Of a DNA stretch of 64,000 nucleotides, positions 38,839 through 46,767 are shown in pieces. A program made the translations under genes and the position numbers. A model generated the notes under the pieces. That model was given only the letters and a program-made list of their open reading frames with translations, ran no database searches and was not told the DNA's origin. Each line of letters starts with the position of its first letter. The stretch's first letter is position 1. This DNA is from Halomonas sp. CUBES01 (GTDB lineage: Bacteria; Pseudomonadota; Gammaproteobacteria; Pseudomonadales; Halomonadaceae), in the NCBI RefSeq assembly GCF_020991005.1, contig NZ_JAJLLW010000002.1:486930-550929 (forward strand), written 5' to 3'.

Positions 38839-40055
38839 GTGATTTCCATCAGAACGGCGTCATTACCGACTTTCATAACCTGACCCGCCGCCCCGTCGAG
38901 GCGCTGGAAAAGGAGCTATGCCAATTTGCCCGGCGGCGTCCTATGGGGTTGATCCTGCCTTCGCTATTCTCGGAGCTGGAAGGGCCGGCGCTCTCGGCCA
39001 TCGTGGATGAGCTGGTCAAGGTGCCTTATCTGGGCGAGATCGTGATTGGCCTTGATCGAGCGGATCGCGAGCAGTTCTTGCACGCCCGGGCGTTTTTCTC
39101 GCGCCTGCCGCAGCACACGCGCATCCTCTGGAACGACGGCCCCCGGCTGCGTGCCCTGGACGCCGAACTGGAAGCGCACGGGCTAGGCGCGCTCGAGCCG
39201 GGAAAGGGGCGTAACGTCTGGTATTGCGCCGGCTATGTGCTGGCCTCGGCGCGCTCGTCGGTGGTGGGGTTGCACGACTGCGATATCCTCACCTACGACC
39301 GCGGGCTGCTGGCGCGTCTGATGTACCCGGTCGCCCATCCGCGTTTCAACTACAGCTTCTGCAAGGGCTATTACCCGCGCATTGCCCAGGGCCAACTCAA
39401 CGGCCGTGTGTCGCGGCTGATGGTTACGCCGCTGCTGCGGGCGCTGAAGACCGTCTGCGGTCCGTTACCCTATCTCGATTACCTGGACAGCTTCCGCTAC
39501 CCGCTGTCGGGCGAGTTTGCCATGCGCAGCGACGTGCTGGAGGGAATCCGTATTCCGGCTGATTGGGGGCTTGAGATTGGTGTTCTTTCGGAGCTGCAGC
39601 GTAACTACTCGCCCCGCCAGCTGTGCCAGGTGGATATTGCCGACGCCTACGATCACAAGCACCAGCCGGTGAGTGAAGATAACCCCGATGCCGGGTTGAA
39701 CCGTATGAGCCTGGACATTGCCAAGGCGCTTTACCGCAAGCTGGCCACCCAGGGAGTGAGCTTCAGCAGTGAGGACTTTCGCACCCTCAAGGCAACCTAC
39801 TACCGGCTGGCGCTGGACTTGATCGAGGCCTATGACCACGATGCGACCATGAACGGCCTGAGCCTTGATCGCCACTGCGAGGAACAGGCGGTGGAGCTGT
39901 TTGCCAGCAACCTGCTGGAAGCCGGCAACCTGTTCTTGGACAACCCCCGCGAGCGCCCCTTCATTCCCAGCTGGAACCGCGTGCAGGCTGCCGTACCCGA
40001 CCTGCTCATGCGCATGCACGAAGCCGTGGAGCTGGATAATCAGGGAGATGTCTGA
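38835..40055 (+). CDS. Glucosyl-3-phosphoglycerate synthase-like glycosyltransferase (GT81)
   Basis: 406-residue GT-A glycosyltransferase of the GpgS type, joining a nucleotide-sugar hexose to 3-phosphoglycerate. LILPSLFSELEGPAL gives the donor-binding start, the metal-binding D-x-D is DCD (148-150) in GLHDCDILTYDR. The KGYYPRI and LDYLDSFRYPLSGEFA segments are typical acceptor-side elements. It is coupled to the phosphatase gene by ATGA, making a two-step pathway to glucosylglycerate, a compatible solute used by bacteria under salt stress with nitrogen limitation. Mannosyl transfer remains possible. Confidence 0.8.
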   Translation: MSDFHQNGVITDFHNLTRRPVEALEKELCQFARRRPMGLILPSLFSELEGPALSAIVDELVKVPYLGEIVIGLDRADREQFLHARAFFSRLPQHTRILWNDGPRLRALDAELEAHGLGALEPGKGRNVWYCAGYVLASARSSVVGLHDCDILTYDRGLLARLMYPVAHPRFNYSFCKGYYPRIAQGQLNGRVSRLMVTPLLRALKTVCGPLPYLDYLDSFRYPLSGEFAMRSDVLEGIRIPADWGLEIGVLSELQRNYSPRQLCQVDIADAYDHKHQPVSEDNPDAGLNRMSLDIAKALYRKLATQGVSFSSEDFRTLKATYYRLALDLIEAYDHDATMNGLSLDRHCEEQAVELFASNLLEAGNLFLDNPRERPFIPSWNRVQAAVPDLLMRMHEAVELDNQGDV

Positions 40056-40249
40056 CCCGAGCGGTCAGGCAGTATCGCCTGCGGGCGGGTGGCTAGCGGT
40101 TAATGCTGATCATAGGAGGGCAGCGCCTGCGCCGTTTCAAGCAGCTCGGCAATCATTAACGACGTTGTCGATGGGGAACGCTTAGCGGCTGAAATGCCCC
40201 TGAGGCGACGGTTGCGGCGTCTCAGGAGCAGCGCTGTTTATGAGCTATT

Positions 40250-40465
40250 TCAACCGGCGCGTGCGTGCGCCAGCGTGTCCAGCGCGCGTCGCGGGATGGT
40301 TTCGCCGGTTTGGCAGCTCAAACAGCGTAAAACGGCGCTGTTTTGGCCGGTTCCTTCAAGGCGGAAATGGCTTAAAAAGCCCGAGGTGGGTGACTCATAA
40401 TTGCCGCAGTGGCGGCAAATGATGTCGACGCCGCGGACTTTGTAGTTGATGGTAATGTGCTGCAC
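40250..40465 (-). CDS. Small zinc-ribbon protein
   Basis: 71 residues from GTG at 40465, with AGGAGGT five bases upstream on the minus strand. Two Cys-x2-Cys pairs, CRHC (about 17-20) and CLSC (about 48-51), make a four-cysteine zinc ribbon. It is flanked by a 194-base gap towards the glycosyltransferase and a 230-base gap towards the TetR gene. No named family is recognised. The strong ribosome site and cysteine pattern support a real gene; function unknown. Confidence 0.6.
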   Translation of the reverse strand: MQHITINYKVRGVDIICRHCGNYESPTSGFLSHFRLEGTGQNSAVLRCLSCQTGETIPRRALDTLAHARAG

Positions 40466-40642
40466 GCTGACCTCCTACCCGTGGGTGCTGTCGGGTCTAG
40501 TCGTGAACCGCTTGGTCGGCATTGCGCTGACGTATTGGCAAGCGGCGGAATATTAACCATAGGCCATTGTCACCATGTTGGCGGCCGAAATTAGCACCTT
40601 TTTACCCTTCGGGCACCTGGGATAGGCTGCTTGACGTGATTG

Positions 40643-40674
40643 CTTGAGTAGGTAGACTGGTCTACCTACTCAAG
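40643..40674 (+). promoter_or_regulatory. Perfect 32-bp palindromic operator upstream of the TetR gene
   Basis: Fifteen-base arms (40643-40657 and 40660-40674) are perfectly complementary around a 2-base centre. The core TAGAC-TG-GTCTA resembles operators of NemR-like TetR regulators. It ends 21 bases before the TetR start, so autoregulation of the TetR/EamA unit is the natural reading. Confidence 0.8.
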
Positions 40675-40695
40675 CTCGCCAAGTGAGGTGCCACG

Positions 40696-41283
40696 TTGCC
40701 TGCATTGTCCAGTCAAGCCACCGGGAACGCGCGTGATCGCCTGCTCGATGCGGCGTCCACGCTGTTCTATCGTGATGGCATTACGGCCACGGGCATCGAT
40801 GCCATCGTCAAGCGTGCTGGGGTCGCCAAGAAAAGCCTGTACAACCACTTTGCCTCGAAGCGCGAGCTGGTGGCGGTTTATCTGGAGGCGCGTCACGCGG
40901 AATGGTTGGCGCTGTACGATGCGCGCCTGAGCGACGCGAGCACGCCCCGCGACAGGGTGATGGCGGTCTTTCTGGCCTATGAGGATCACGCGGCGTACGC
41001 CTACGAGCATGGTTTTCGCGGGTGTGGCCTGCTGAATGCGGCGGCCGAGCTACCCGCCGGTGATCCCGGCAGAGCAGTGGTCAGGGGGCACAAGGAACAG
41101 GTTGAGGCGCTGCTGGCCGCCCATCTCAGCGATTTGCTGGGCGGCCAGCAGCGGGCCACTGCGCTTGCCCATCAGCTGGCGTTTCTCCTTGAAGGCGCCA
41201 TGGCCCGTGCGGGGCTGGAAGGGGGCAGCGACTGTCTGTATCAGGCGCGCCAGATGGCGGACGAACTGCTGGCGGCGTTATGA
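40696..41283 (+). CDS. TetR-family transcriptional regulator
   Basis: 195-residue repressor starting at TTG 40696 with GAGGTG six bases upstream. The N-terminal helix-turn-helix is at about 13-60 (RDRLLDAASTLFYRDGITAT, then VAKKSLYNHFASKRELV). The C-terminal ligand domain is of the NemR/YfiR sort (HGFRGCGLLNAAAEL). Its stop overlaps the EamA ATG (ATGA). The palindrome just upstream is the likely operator. The inducer is unknown; export of a toxic compound by the EamA partner is a reasonable guess. Confidence 0.87.
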   Translation: MPALSSQATGNARDRLLDAASTLFYRDGITATGIDAIVKRAGVAKKSLYNHFASKRELVAVYLEARHAEWLALYDARLSDASTPRDRVMAVFLAYEDHAAYAYEHGFRGCGLLNAAAELPAGDPGRAVVRGHKEQVEALLAAHLSDLLGGQQRATALAHQLAFLLEGAMARAGLEGGSDCLYQARQMADELLAAL

Positions 41284-42248
41284 AGACTGCCCATGAACGT
41301 CGGCTGGGCATTGTCACGGTACTGATCGCCGCCATTCTGTGGGGAACCACCGGGACGGCGGCGACCTTTGCCCCACAGGTCAGTCCCGTGGCCATCGGGG
41401 CGGTGGCGATGGGCGGTGGGGGGCTGTTGCAGGCGCTGCTCTCCGCCGGACGGATCCGACGCCATGCGCGCCTGCTGCGTATCCAATGGTCGTATTTGCT
41501 GCTTGGGGCCTTGGCGGTCGCCATCTACCCGCTGGCGTTCTATGGCGCCATGCGGCTGGCAGGCGTGACCGTCGGCACGGTGGTCACGATCGGCTCGGCA
41601 CCGCTGCTCTCGGCGCTGATTGAATATCGCCTGGACGGGCTACGGCTCACCAGACGCTGGATGACCGGGGCCGGGCTGGGGCTGGCCGGTATGCTCCTCC
41701 TGGGCCTGGCGGAGGGAAGCGGTGATGTGCCCACGGGGACGGAGTCCGGTCTTGTGCCGGGCATCCTGCTAGGCTTGCTGGCAGGCCTTACCTATGCGCT
41801 TTACTCGTGGACGGCGCGGCGGCTGATGCAGCAAGGCGTTGCCTCCCGCGCCGCCATGGGAGCGACCTTCGGCATTGGCGGTCTGCTGCTGATGCCGGTG
41901 CTGGTGGTGACTGGCGCGCCGTTGCTGGCCTCGTGGAGCAATGCGGCGGTAGGGGTGTACATGGCGCTGGTTCCCATGCTGCTGGGCTATCTTTGTTTTG
42001 GCTACGGGCTTGCGCGAATCACTGCCAGTACCGCCACCACCATCACGCTTTTCGAACCCGTAGTGGCGGCCTGTCTGGCGGTGGTGATCGTCGGCGAACG
42101 CCTGCCGGTAACAGGATGGGCCGGTATCGGGATGATATTGGCATGCCTGGTGTGTATCAGCGCACCCGCCAAGGCATCTAGGCAACGAGGCAGACAAGGC
42201 GGCGTTGCGTATCGGAAAGGGGCAGATGGCACCGTCGAGGAGCCGTAG
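41280..42248 (+). CDS. EamA/DMT-family transporter
   Basis: 322-residue inner-membrane protein with ten hydrophobic helices in two EamA repeats, the drug/metabolite transporter layout. ILWGTTGTAATF marks repeat one and GLAGLTYALYSWTARRLM repeat two. It overlaps the TetR gene by four bases and is presumably controlled by it. Likely a small-metabolite or amino-acid exporter; substrate unknown. Its stop is about 120 bases before a candidate regulatory RNA. Confidence 0.87.
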   Translation: MKTAHERRLGIVTVLIAAILWGTTGTAATFAPQVSPVAIGAVAMGGGGLLQALLSAGRIRRHARLLRIQWSYLLLGALAVAIYPLAFYGAMRLAGVTVGTVVTIGSAPLLSALIEYRLDGLRLTRRWMTGAGLGLAGMLLLGLAEGSGDVPTGTESGLVPGILLGLLAGLTYALYSWTARRLMQQGVASRAAMGATFGIGGLLLMPVLVVTGAPLLASWSNAAVGVYMALVPMLLGYLCFGYGLARITASTATTITLFEPVVAACLAVVIVGERLPVTGWAGIGMILACLVCISAPAKASRQRGRQGGVAYRKGADGTVEEP

Positions 42249-42369
42249 AAAGGCATTGATTGCGCCATGGGTTACTTGAGCGGATGAACGTCGAGAGCCG
42301 TGCGCGACTGCGCTCGGTCGATCATGTTGCGAGATACGCGAATTTTTTTCGGCTTTTATATCCTGGGTT

Positions 42370-42542
42370 AGATAAACAAGGGACGCTAAAGCGCATGGTG
42401 GGCACATAGCGCAATGGAAGTGCTATCAGGGAAGACCAAGCAGGATGCTTGATGGACGCATGGAGGCACGAACAGGACGTTCGTGAGGATTGTTCAAGGA
42501 GGACCTGATGAAACCCCGGCCAGTGACGGCCGGGGTTTTTTT
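42370..42542 (+). ncRNA. CsrB/RsmY-type CsrA/RsmA-sequestering RNA
   Basis: Between the EamA stop and the M42 peptidase stop, about 125 bases (42380-42503) contain ten GGA motifs. These include CAGGATG (42441-42447) and CAGGACG (42473-42479), which match the CsrB repeat. Three hairpins present GGA in the loop. These are 42406-42412/42420-42426 (7 bp, loop AATGGAA), 42437-42442/42446-42451 (6 bp) and 42467-42473/42479-42485 (7 bp, perfect, loop AGGAC). The RNA ends in a strong terminator. Size (~170 nt) suits RsmX/Y/Z. The start is uncertain: -10 could be TATATC (42357) or TAGATA (42369). No convincing GacA/UvrY box was found; a 12-of-13 IHF match lies at about 42250. Confidence 0.78.
42512..42542 (+). 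terminator. Terminator of the GGA-rich RNA, probably also of the M42 peptidase gene
   Basis: AACCCCGGCC (42512-42521) pairs with GGCCGGGGTT (42528-42537) around AGTGAC, followed on the plus strand by a run of T to 42542. It lies 10 bases past the minus-strand peptidase stop and may act in both directions. Confidence 0.9.
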
Positions 42543-42551
42543 ACGTGCCGG

Positions 42552-43826
42552 TCAAGAAGCGGCGGGCTTGTCGGCGTCGTCGGCCTCGTCGTCGGGCTTC
42601 TCGCTGCCCTGATGACCAAGCGGTTTTGCCTGATCAAGACGCGGGTGGTTATCGAGAAACTCGCGTTTCAGGTCGGGTATCGCGTCCAGCGCCTGCAGCG
42701 TGTGGGTCAACGCATGGATGGCGGCGAGCACGTCCTGGGTGTTGCCGGTTTCCGAAATCGTATGCATGTTGCGGATCGGGAAACCAATCGAGGTGGCGGC
42801 GCTGTCCACCGAGGCGAGCACCCCGGCCATGCCGTCGGTACCCGTATCGACACCCACCATATCCCGCTGCATGGGGATGTCATTGGCCTTGGCTGCCTGG
42901 GCGATCACGCGGTTCAACTGCTCGCTGGCAATCGAGCCAACGGCCATGGTGAAGCCTTTACCCATCTCGAGGGGCTGCATGCGCTTGTCGCCAATGCCGG
43001 GTGCCGCCACGTAGTCGTGGTTCACATCCACGCCGATCAGTGCGTCGGGCTTCAGCTCGCCGGCCATCACGCGGCTGCCGAAACGGCCGATTTCTTCATA
43101 GCTGGCAATGGCAAACAGCACGCGCACCTGCTCGGTACCGCCGGCCTCGGCGATCTGCTTGGCGACCTCGGCGGCCACGAAACAGCCCAGGCCGTTATCC
43201 AGGTAAGCGCCGTAGAAGGTGTTGGGGCTGAAGCCGGGGCGGATAGGGCGATCAAAAATGATCGAATCGCCAGGCCGCACACCCAGGTTCAGTACCTGCT
43301 GCTTCTTGTTCTCGCCGTGGATCTGCAGGTCCAGATAGATCTGTTCCTTCTTGATGCCTTTGCTGCCGTCGCGCATGGCGGGGTCGGAAAAGTGAATGGC
43401 GCCCAGCGCTTCCACAGTGCCGCCTTCAATGCAGCGGTAGCTGCCCGGGGCGTCCGGATCTTCGCTGAACAGCTTCACTTCATGGCCGATCAGGACGGTC
43501 GGCAGGAAAGAGTCGGTATTGATCCAGATCTTGCCGTCTTCGCCAATGGAGCGCACCTGCATGCGGATCTTATCCGCATGGCCGATGATCATGACCTTGA
43601 ACATGTCGTCGCGGCCGGGATGCGTGTCGAGCACGACCCCCGCATTGCCGCGGAACTGGTGCAAGTGCCAGTCGCTCGGGGCGAAGCTTTCAAAATAGGG
43701 TTTCAGCACGCCGTAGGTCATTGCGCCTTCCAACCCCACGGGGCTGGGGGCGGCCAGGATGTCGTGCATCAGTTTGAACTGCGCATCGGGCATCGGTTGC
43801 GTCCAGGGGGTGGCGCTATCGCTCAT
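42552..43826 (-). CDS. M42-family aminopeptidase-like protein
   Basis: 424-residue cytoplasmic metallopeptidase of the M42/FrvX type, usually about 350 residues, here with an acidic C-terminal tail (EKPDDEADDADKPAAS). Metal and catalytic residues are suggested by GHADKIRMQV, YLDNGLGCF, YEEIGRFGSR and GVDVNHDY. NMHTISETGN near the end is the conserved last metal-ligand region. It may be a broad peptide or glucanase-like hydrolase; the specificity is unknown. Confidence 0.83.
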   Translation of the reverse strand: MSDSATPWTQPMPDAQFKLMHDILAAPSPVGLEGAMTYGVLKPYFESFAPSDWHLHQFRGNAGVVLDTHPGRDDMFKVMIIGHADKIRMQVRSIGEDGKIWINTDSFLPTVLIGHEVKLFSEDPDAPGSYRCIEGGTVEALGAIHFSDPAMRDGSKGIKKEQIYLDLQIHGENKKQQVLNLGVRPGDSIIFDRPIRPGFSPNTFYGAYLDNGLGCFVAAEVAKQIAEAGGTEQVRVLFAIASYEEIGRFGSRVMAGELKPDALIGVDVNHDYVAAPGIGDKRMQPLEMGKGFTMAVGSIASEQLNRVIAQAAKANDIPMQRDMVGVDTGTDGMAGVLASVDSAATSIGFPIRNMHTISETGNTQDVLAAIHALTHTLQALDAIPDLKREFLDNHPRLDQAKPLGHQGSEKPDDEADDADKPAAS

Positions 43827-43862
43827 AAGGCAATCTCCAGTCGTGGGTGATCAACGTGACTA

Positions 43863-43886
43863 GTTTGCCAGATTATGACGGCAAAC
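43863..43886. repeat. Inverted repeat between the M42 and MFS genes
   Basis: GTTTGCC (43863-43869) and GGCAAAC (43880-43886) are complementary around 10 bases, in the 166-base divergent intergenic region. It could be an operator; no regulator is suggested. Confidence 0.3.
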
Positions 43887-43992
43887 GCTTAGCCAACTAG
43901 CGACGTTTAGACGATGCCAGCCAACGTTAATTCCGCCTATGATGGCTTTAGTGAAACCGCATATAACTCCACGCCACGACGAGGACGTGTCC

Positions 43993-45219
43993 ATGACCAC
44001 CGTTAGCCTTCGTTCGCAGCGCTTCAAGGTGCTGCTGGCGGGCGTATTCAGTCAGTTGCTGTGTATCGGGGTGGCGCGCTTTGCCTATACGCCGCTACTG
44101 CCCGTCATGCAGCAGCAAAGCTGGATAGGCGACGCCGATGGCGGCTGGCTGGCAGCGCTGAACTACGCCGGCTATATGGTCGGCGCTCTGCTGGCAGCGA
44201 CCGTGCGCAGCATCCATGTCAAGGATACCCTGTATCGACTGTGTCTGGTGCTGGCGGTGCTCACCACGGCCGGCATGGCATTGACCGAGCATTTCTGGCT
44301 GTGGGCGGGGCTGCGCTTTTTGGCGGGCTTTTCAAGCAGCGGGGCGATGCTGCTGGCGTCGGGACTGATCATGCACTGGCTGATGCAGCATCGCCAGCGC
44401 GTTGAGCTGGGCATTCATTTCGCCGGGTTGGGCCTTGGCATTGTGCTCGCCGCTGTGGCGGTGGAGGCGATGCTAGCGCTGTCGATGAACTGGGAGGCGC
44501 AGTGGTGGGGATTCAGTCTTCTTGCGGTTGGGCTGTTGGTGCCCGCCTGGCGCTGGCTGCCGCGACCAACGCCTGCCGTGCCCGGTGCCTCCGGGAGCGA
44601 AGCCCCCGCCGCCACACCGCCTACCCGTACCTTCATGCGTTGGATGCTCGCGGCCTATTTTTGCGCCGGCTATGGCTATGTGATCAGCGCTACCTTTATC
44701 GTCACGATCGTCGAGCGGGAGCCGCTGCTGGCCGGTGCCGGCAACTGGACCTTTGCGCTGGTGGGGCTGGCCGCGGCCCCGGCGGTGATGCTCTGGGATC
44801 TGGTCGCGCGGCGGATCGGCTACCTGGGCGCCTTGATCGTGGCCATGGGGCTGCAGGTCATCGGCATCGTCCTGCCGACGGTGACCACGAGCCTTGCCGC
44901 CGTGTTGTTCAGCGCGGTGCTTTATGGCGGTACCTTCCTTGGCTGTGTCAGCCTGGTGCTGACCATGGCGGGGCGGTTGTATCCCGCCAGCCCGGCACGG
45001 CTGATGGGCAAAATGACCCTGGCCTACGGCAGCGCGCAGATCATCGCCCCGGCGCTTACCGGCATGCTCGCGGAGGCGACCGGTCACTACAGCGTCGGCC
45101 TCTGGCTGGCCGGTGGTTTTGTAGCCCTGGGGGCGCTGTTGCTCGCCTGGCTGCGGCGCGTCGACCAGACCGCGCAGCGTCTCGACGCCGACGCCAAAGC
45201 GGCGATTTACGCCACCTGA
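43993..45219 (+). CDS. YbfB/YjiJ-family MFS transporter
   Basis: 408-residue major facilitator with about twelve membrane helices. The start FKVLLAGVFSQLLCIGVARFAYTPLLPVM is the YbfB/YjiJ signature (core GVARFAYTPLLPVM). ATG 43993 follows GAGGA; the frame opens earlier at 43939 without a ribosome site. Substrate unknown; related proteins are putative efflux carriers. Confidence 0.85.
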   Translation: MTTVSLRSQRFKVLLAGVFSQLLCIGVARFAYTPLLPVMQQQSWIGDADGGWLAALNYAGYMVGALLAATVRSIHVKDTLYRLCLVLAVLTTAGMALTEHFWLWAGLRFLAGFSSSGAMLLASGLIMHWLMQHRQRVELGIHFAGLGLGIVLAAVAVEAMLALSMNWEAQWWGFSLLAVGLLVPAWRWLPRPTPAVPGASGSEAPAATPPTRTFMRWMLAAYFCAGYGYVISATFIVTIVEREPLLAGAGNWTFALVGLAAAPAVMLWDLVARRIGYLGALIVAMGLQVIGIVLPTVTTSLAAVLFSAVLYGGTFLGCVSLVLTMAGRLYPASPARLMGKMTLAYGSAQIIAPALTGMLAEATGHYSVGLWLAGGFVALGALLLAWLRRVDQTAQRLDADAKAAIYAT

Positions 45220-45303
45220 TCGACGAGGACGCGCCACGATTTCTTGGGCATTCGTGGCAAAATCCTCTAGGATATGCGCTTTTTTCCAACAGGGTAGCGG
45301 GTC

Positions 45304-46767
45304 ATGGCGTCTTCTGAGCAACCTCGTATTCAATGGCTTGGCCGCTGGGGCTTTATGCTGGCCGCCACGGGCTCGGCCGTTGGGCTGGGCAATATCTGGA
45401 AGTTTCCCTATATCACCGGGGAGTTTGGCGGCGGTGCCTTCGTGCTGGTCTACCTCGCCTGTATTCTGGCGGTGGGCGTGCCGGTGATGATGACCGAAAT
45501 TGCCTTCGGGCGGCGCGGCCTCGGCAGCCCGGTGGACGCCATTCGCCGAGTGGTCAGGGAGTCCGGCCGCTCCTCGGCGTGGTCGTTGATTGGCTGGATG
45601 GCGATGCTCTGCGGCTTCATGATCCTGTCGTTTTACGTGGTCGTGGCGGGCTGGTCGTTTGCCTATCTTTGGAAGATGCTCTCCGGCGGGCTGGCGGGTA
45701 GCAGCGTGGGCGATATGGCCGCGGTGTTCGAAGCCAACAATGCCAACCCCTGGAACCTCGGCTTCTGGAGCACCCTGGTGACGCTTTTGACCATGCTGAT
45801 TGTCGGCAAGGGCGTGCAGGAAGGCATCGAAAAGAGCGTCAGTTGGATGATGCCGGGACTGGTGCTGATGCTCGCGCTGCTGATCGCCTTCGGGGTCTTC
45901 TCGGGCGGTTTTGCTCAGGCGTTCCGCTTCCTGTTTTCCTTCGATGCGGGCAGCCTCTCCAGCGAGGGCATGCTGGCCGCCCTGGGGCATGCGTTTTTCA
46001 CCCTGTCGTTGGCGTCCGGGGCGATTCTTACCTACGGCAGCTACCTGCCCAAAGGCACCTCGATCGCCCGCACTACGCTGAGCGTGGCCATCGCCGATAC
46101 GGTAGTCGCGTTAATGGCCGGCTTGGCGATCTTTCCGGTGATTTTTGCTAACGGTATGGATCCTGCCGAAGGGCCGGGGCTCATCTTCATGAGCCTGCCG
46201 CTGGCTTTCCAGGCGATGCCGTTTGGCACCCTGTTCGGCACGCTGTTCTTCCTGATGCTGTCCATGGCCGCGCTCACCTCGGCGATTTCGATGGTCGAGG
46301 CAACGGTGTCCTGGCTGTGCGATAACCACGGTATGTCGCGCAAGGCGGCGGCATGGGGCACCGGTATCGTGCTGTGGCTGATCAGTACCCTGGCGATGCT
46401 GTCGTTCAACCTGGGTGCCGAGTGGACCCTGGCCGACAAGAACGTCTTTGGTTGGCTCGACTACCTGACCTCGCGCCTGATGATGCCGCTGGGTGGCTTG
46501 GGCATGGTGGTGCTGGCCGGCTTTGTGCTGAACAGCCACACCTTCCGCGATGAGCTGGGGCTTTCGCCCTTGCCCTATGCGCTCTGGCTGACCATGGTGC
46601 GCTACGTCAGTCCGCTGGGTATCCTGGTGATTTTTGTCGATGCCCTGGGGCTTTATCGCGTGGCGTTTGCGGCCCACTGGCCCTGGCTGCTGGCGATCCT
46701 GGTCGCCATGGTGGCGCTGGGTGAAACCCTAAGCCCGCGGCTGCGTCCCGCGCTGCAGGCTCGCTGA
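45304..46767 (+). CDS. Sodium-dependent NSS-family transporter
   Basis: 487-residue neurotransmitter:sodium symporter homologue with eleven to twelve membrane helices. The unwound first helix GSAVGLGNIWKFPYITGEFG holds the sodium- and substrate-binding residues. Such carriers take up amino acids with sodium, suiting a halophile. Its last 39 bases overlap the 3' end of the convergent umuC frame. Confidence 0.9.
   Translation: MASSEQPRIQWLGRWGFMLAATGSAVGLGNIWKFPYITGEFGGGAFVLVYLACILAVGVPVMMTEIAFGRRGLGSPVDAIRRVVRESGRSSAWSLIGWMAMLCGFMILSFYVVVAGWSFAYLWKMLSGGLAGSSVGDMAAVFEANNANPWNLGFWSTLVTLLTMLIVGKGVQEGIEKSVSWMMPGLVLMLALLIAFGVFSGGFAQAFRFLFSFDAGSLSSEGMLAALGHAFFTLSLASGAILTYGSYLPKGTSIARTTLSVAIADTVVALMAGLAIFPVIFANGMDPAEGPGLIFMSLPLAFQAMPFGTLFGTLFFLMLSMAALTSAISMVEATVSWLCDNHGMSRKAAAWGTGIVLWLISTLAMLSFNLGAEWTLADKNVFGWLDYLTSRLMMPLGGLGMVVLAGFVLNSHTFRDELGLSPLPYALWLTMVRYVSPLGILVIFVDALGLYRVAFAAHWPWLLAILVAMVALGETLSPRLRPALQAR

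Noticed and set aside
40100..40156. 18-codon minus-strand frame between the glycosyltransferase and zinc-ribbon genes
   Set aside because: The upstream in-frame codons look protein-like, but there is no ribosome site or start beyond the internal ATG and the frame is very short. I see nothing else in 40056-40249 apart from a weak dyad near 40200-40232.
42249..42369. GacA/UvrY box (TGTAAG-N6-CTTACA) upstream of the GGA-rich RNA
   Set aside because: No stretch matches both half-sites; the best candidate near 42325 matches only about half of one arm.
42508..43850. Open frame starting at an ATG with AAGGAGG upstream, just inside the GGA-rich RNA
   Set aside because: The AAGGAGG is part of the CsrA-type GGA array, and the frame runs antisense through the M42 gene without family resemblance.
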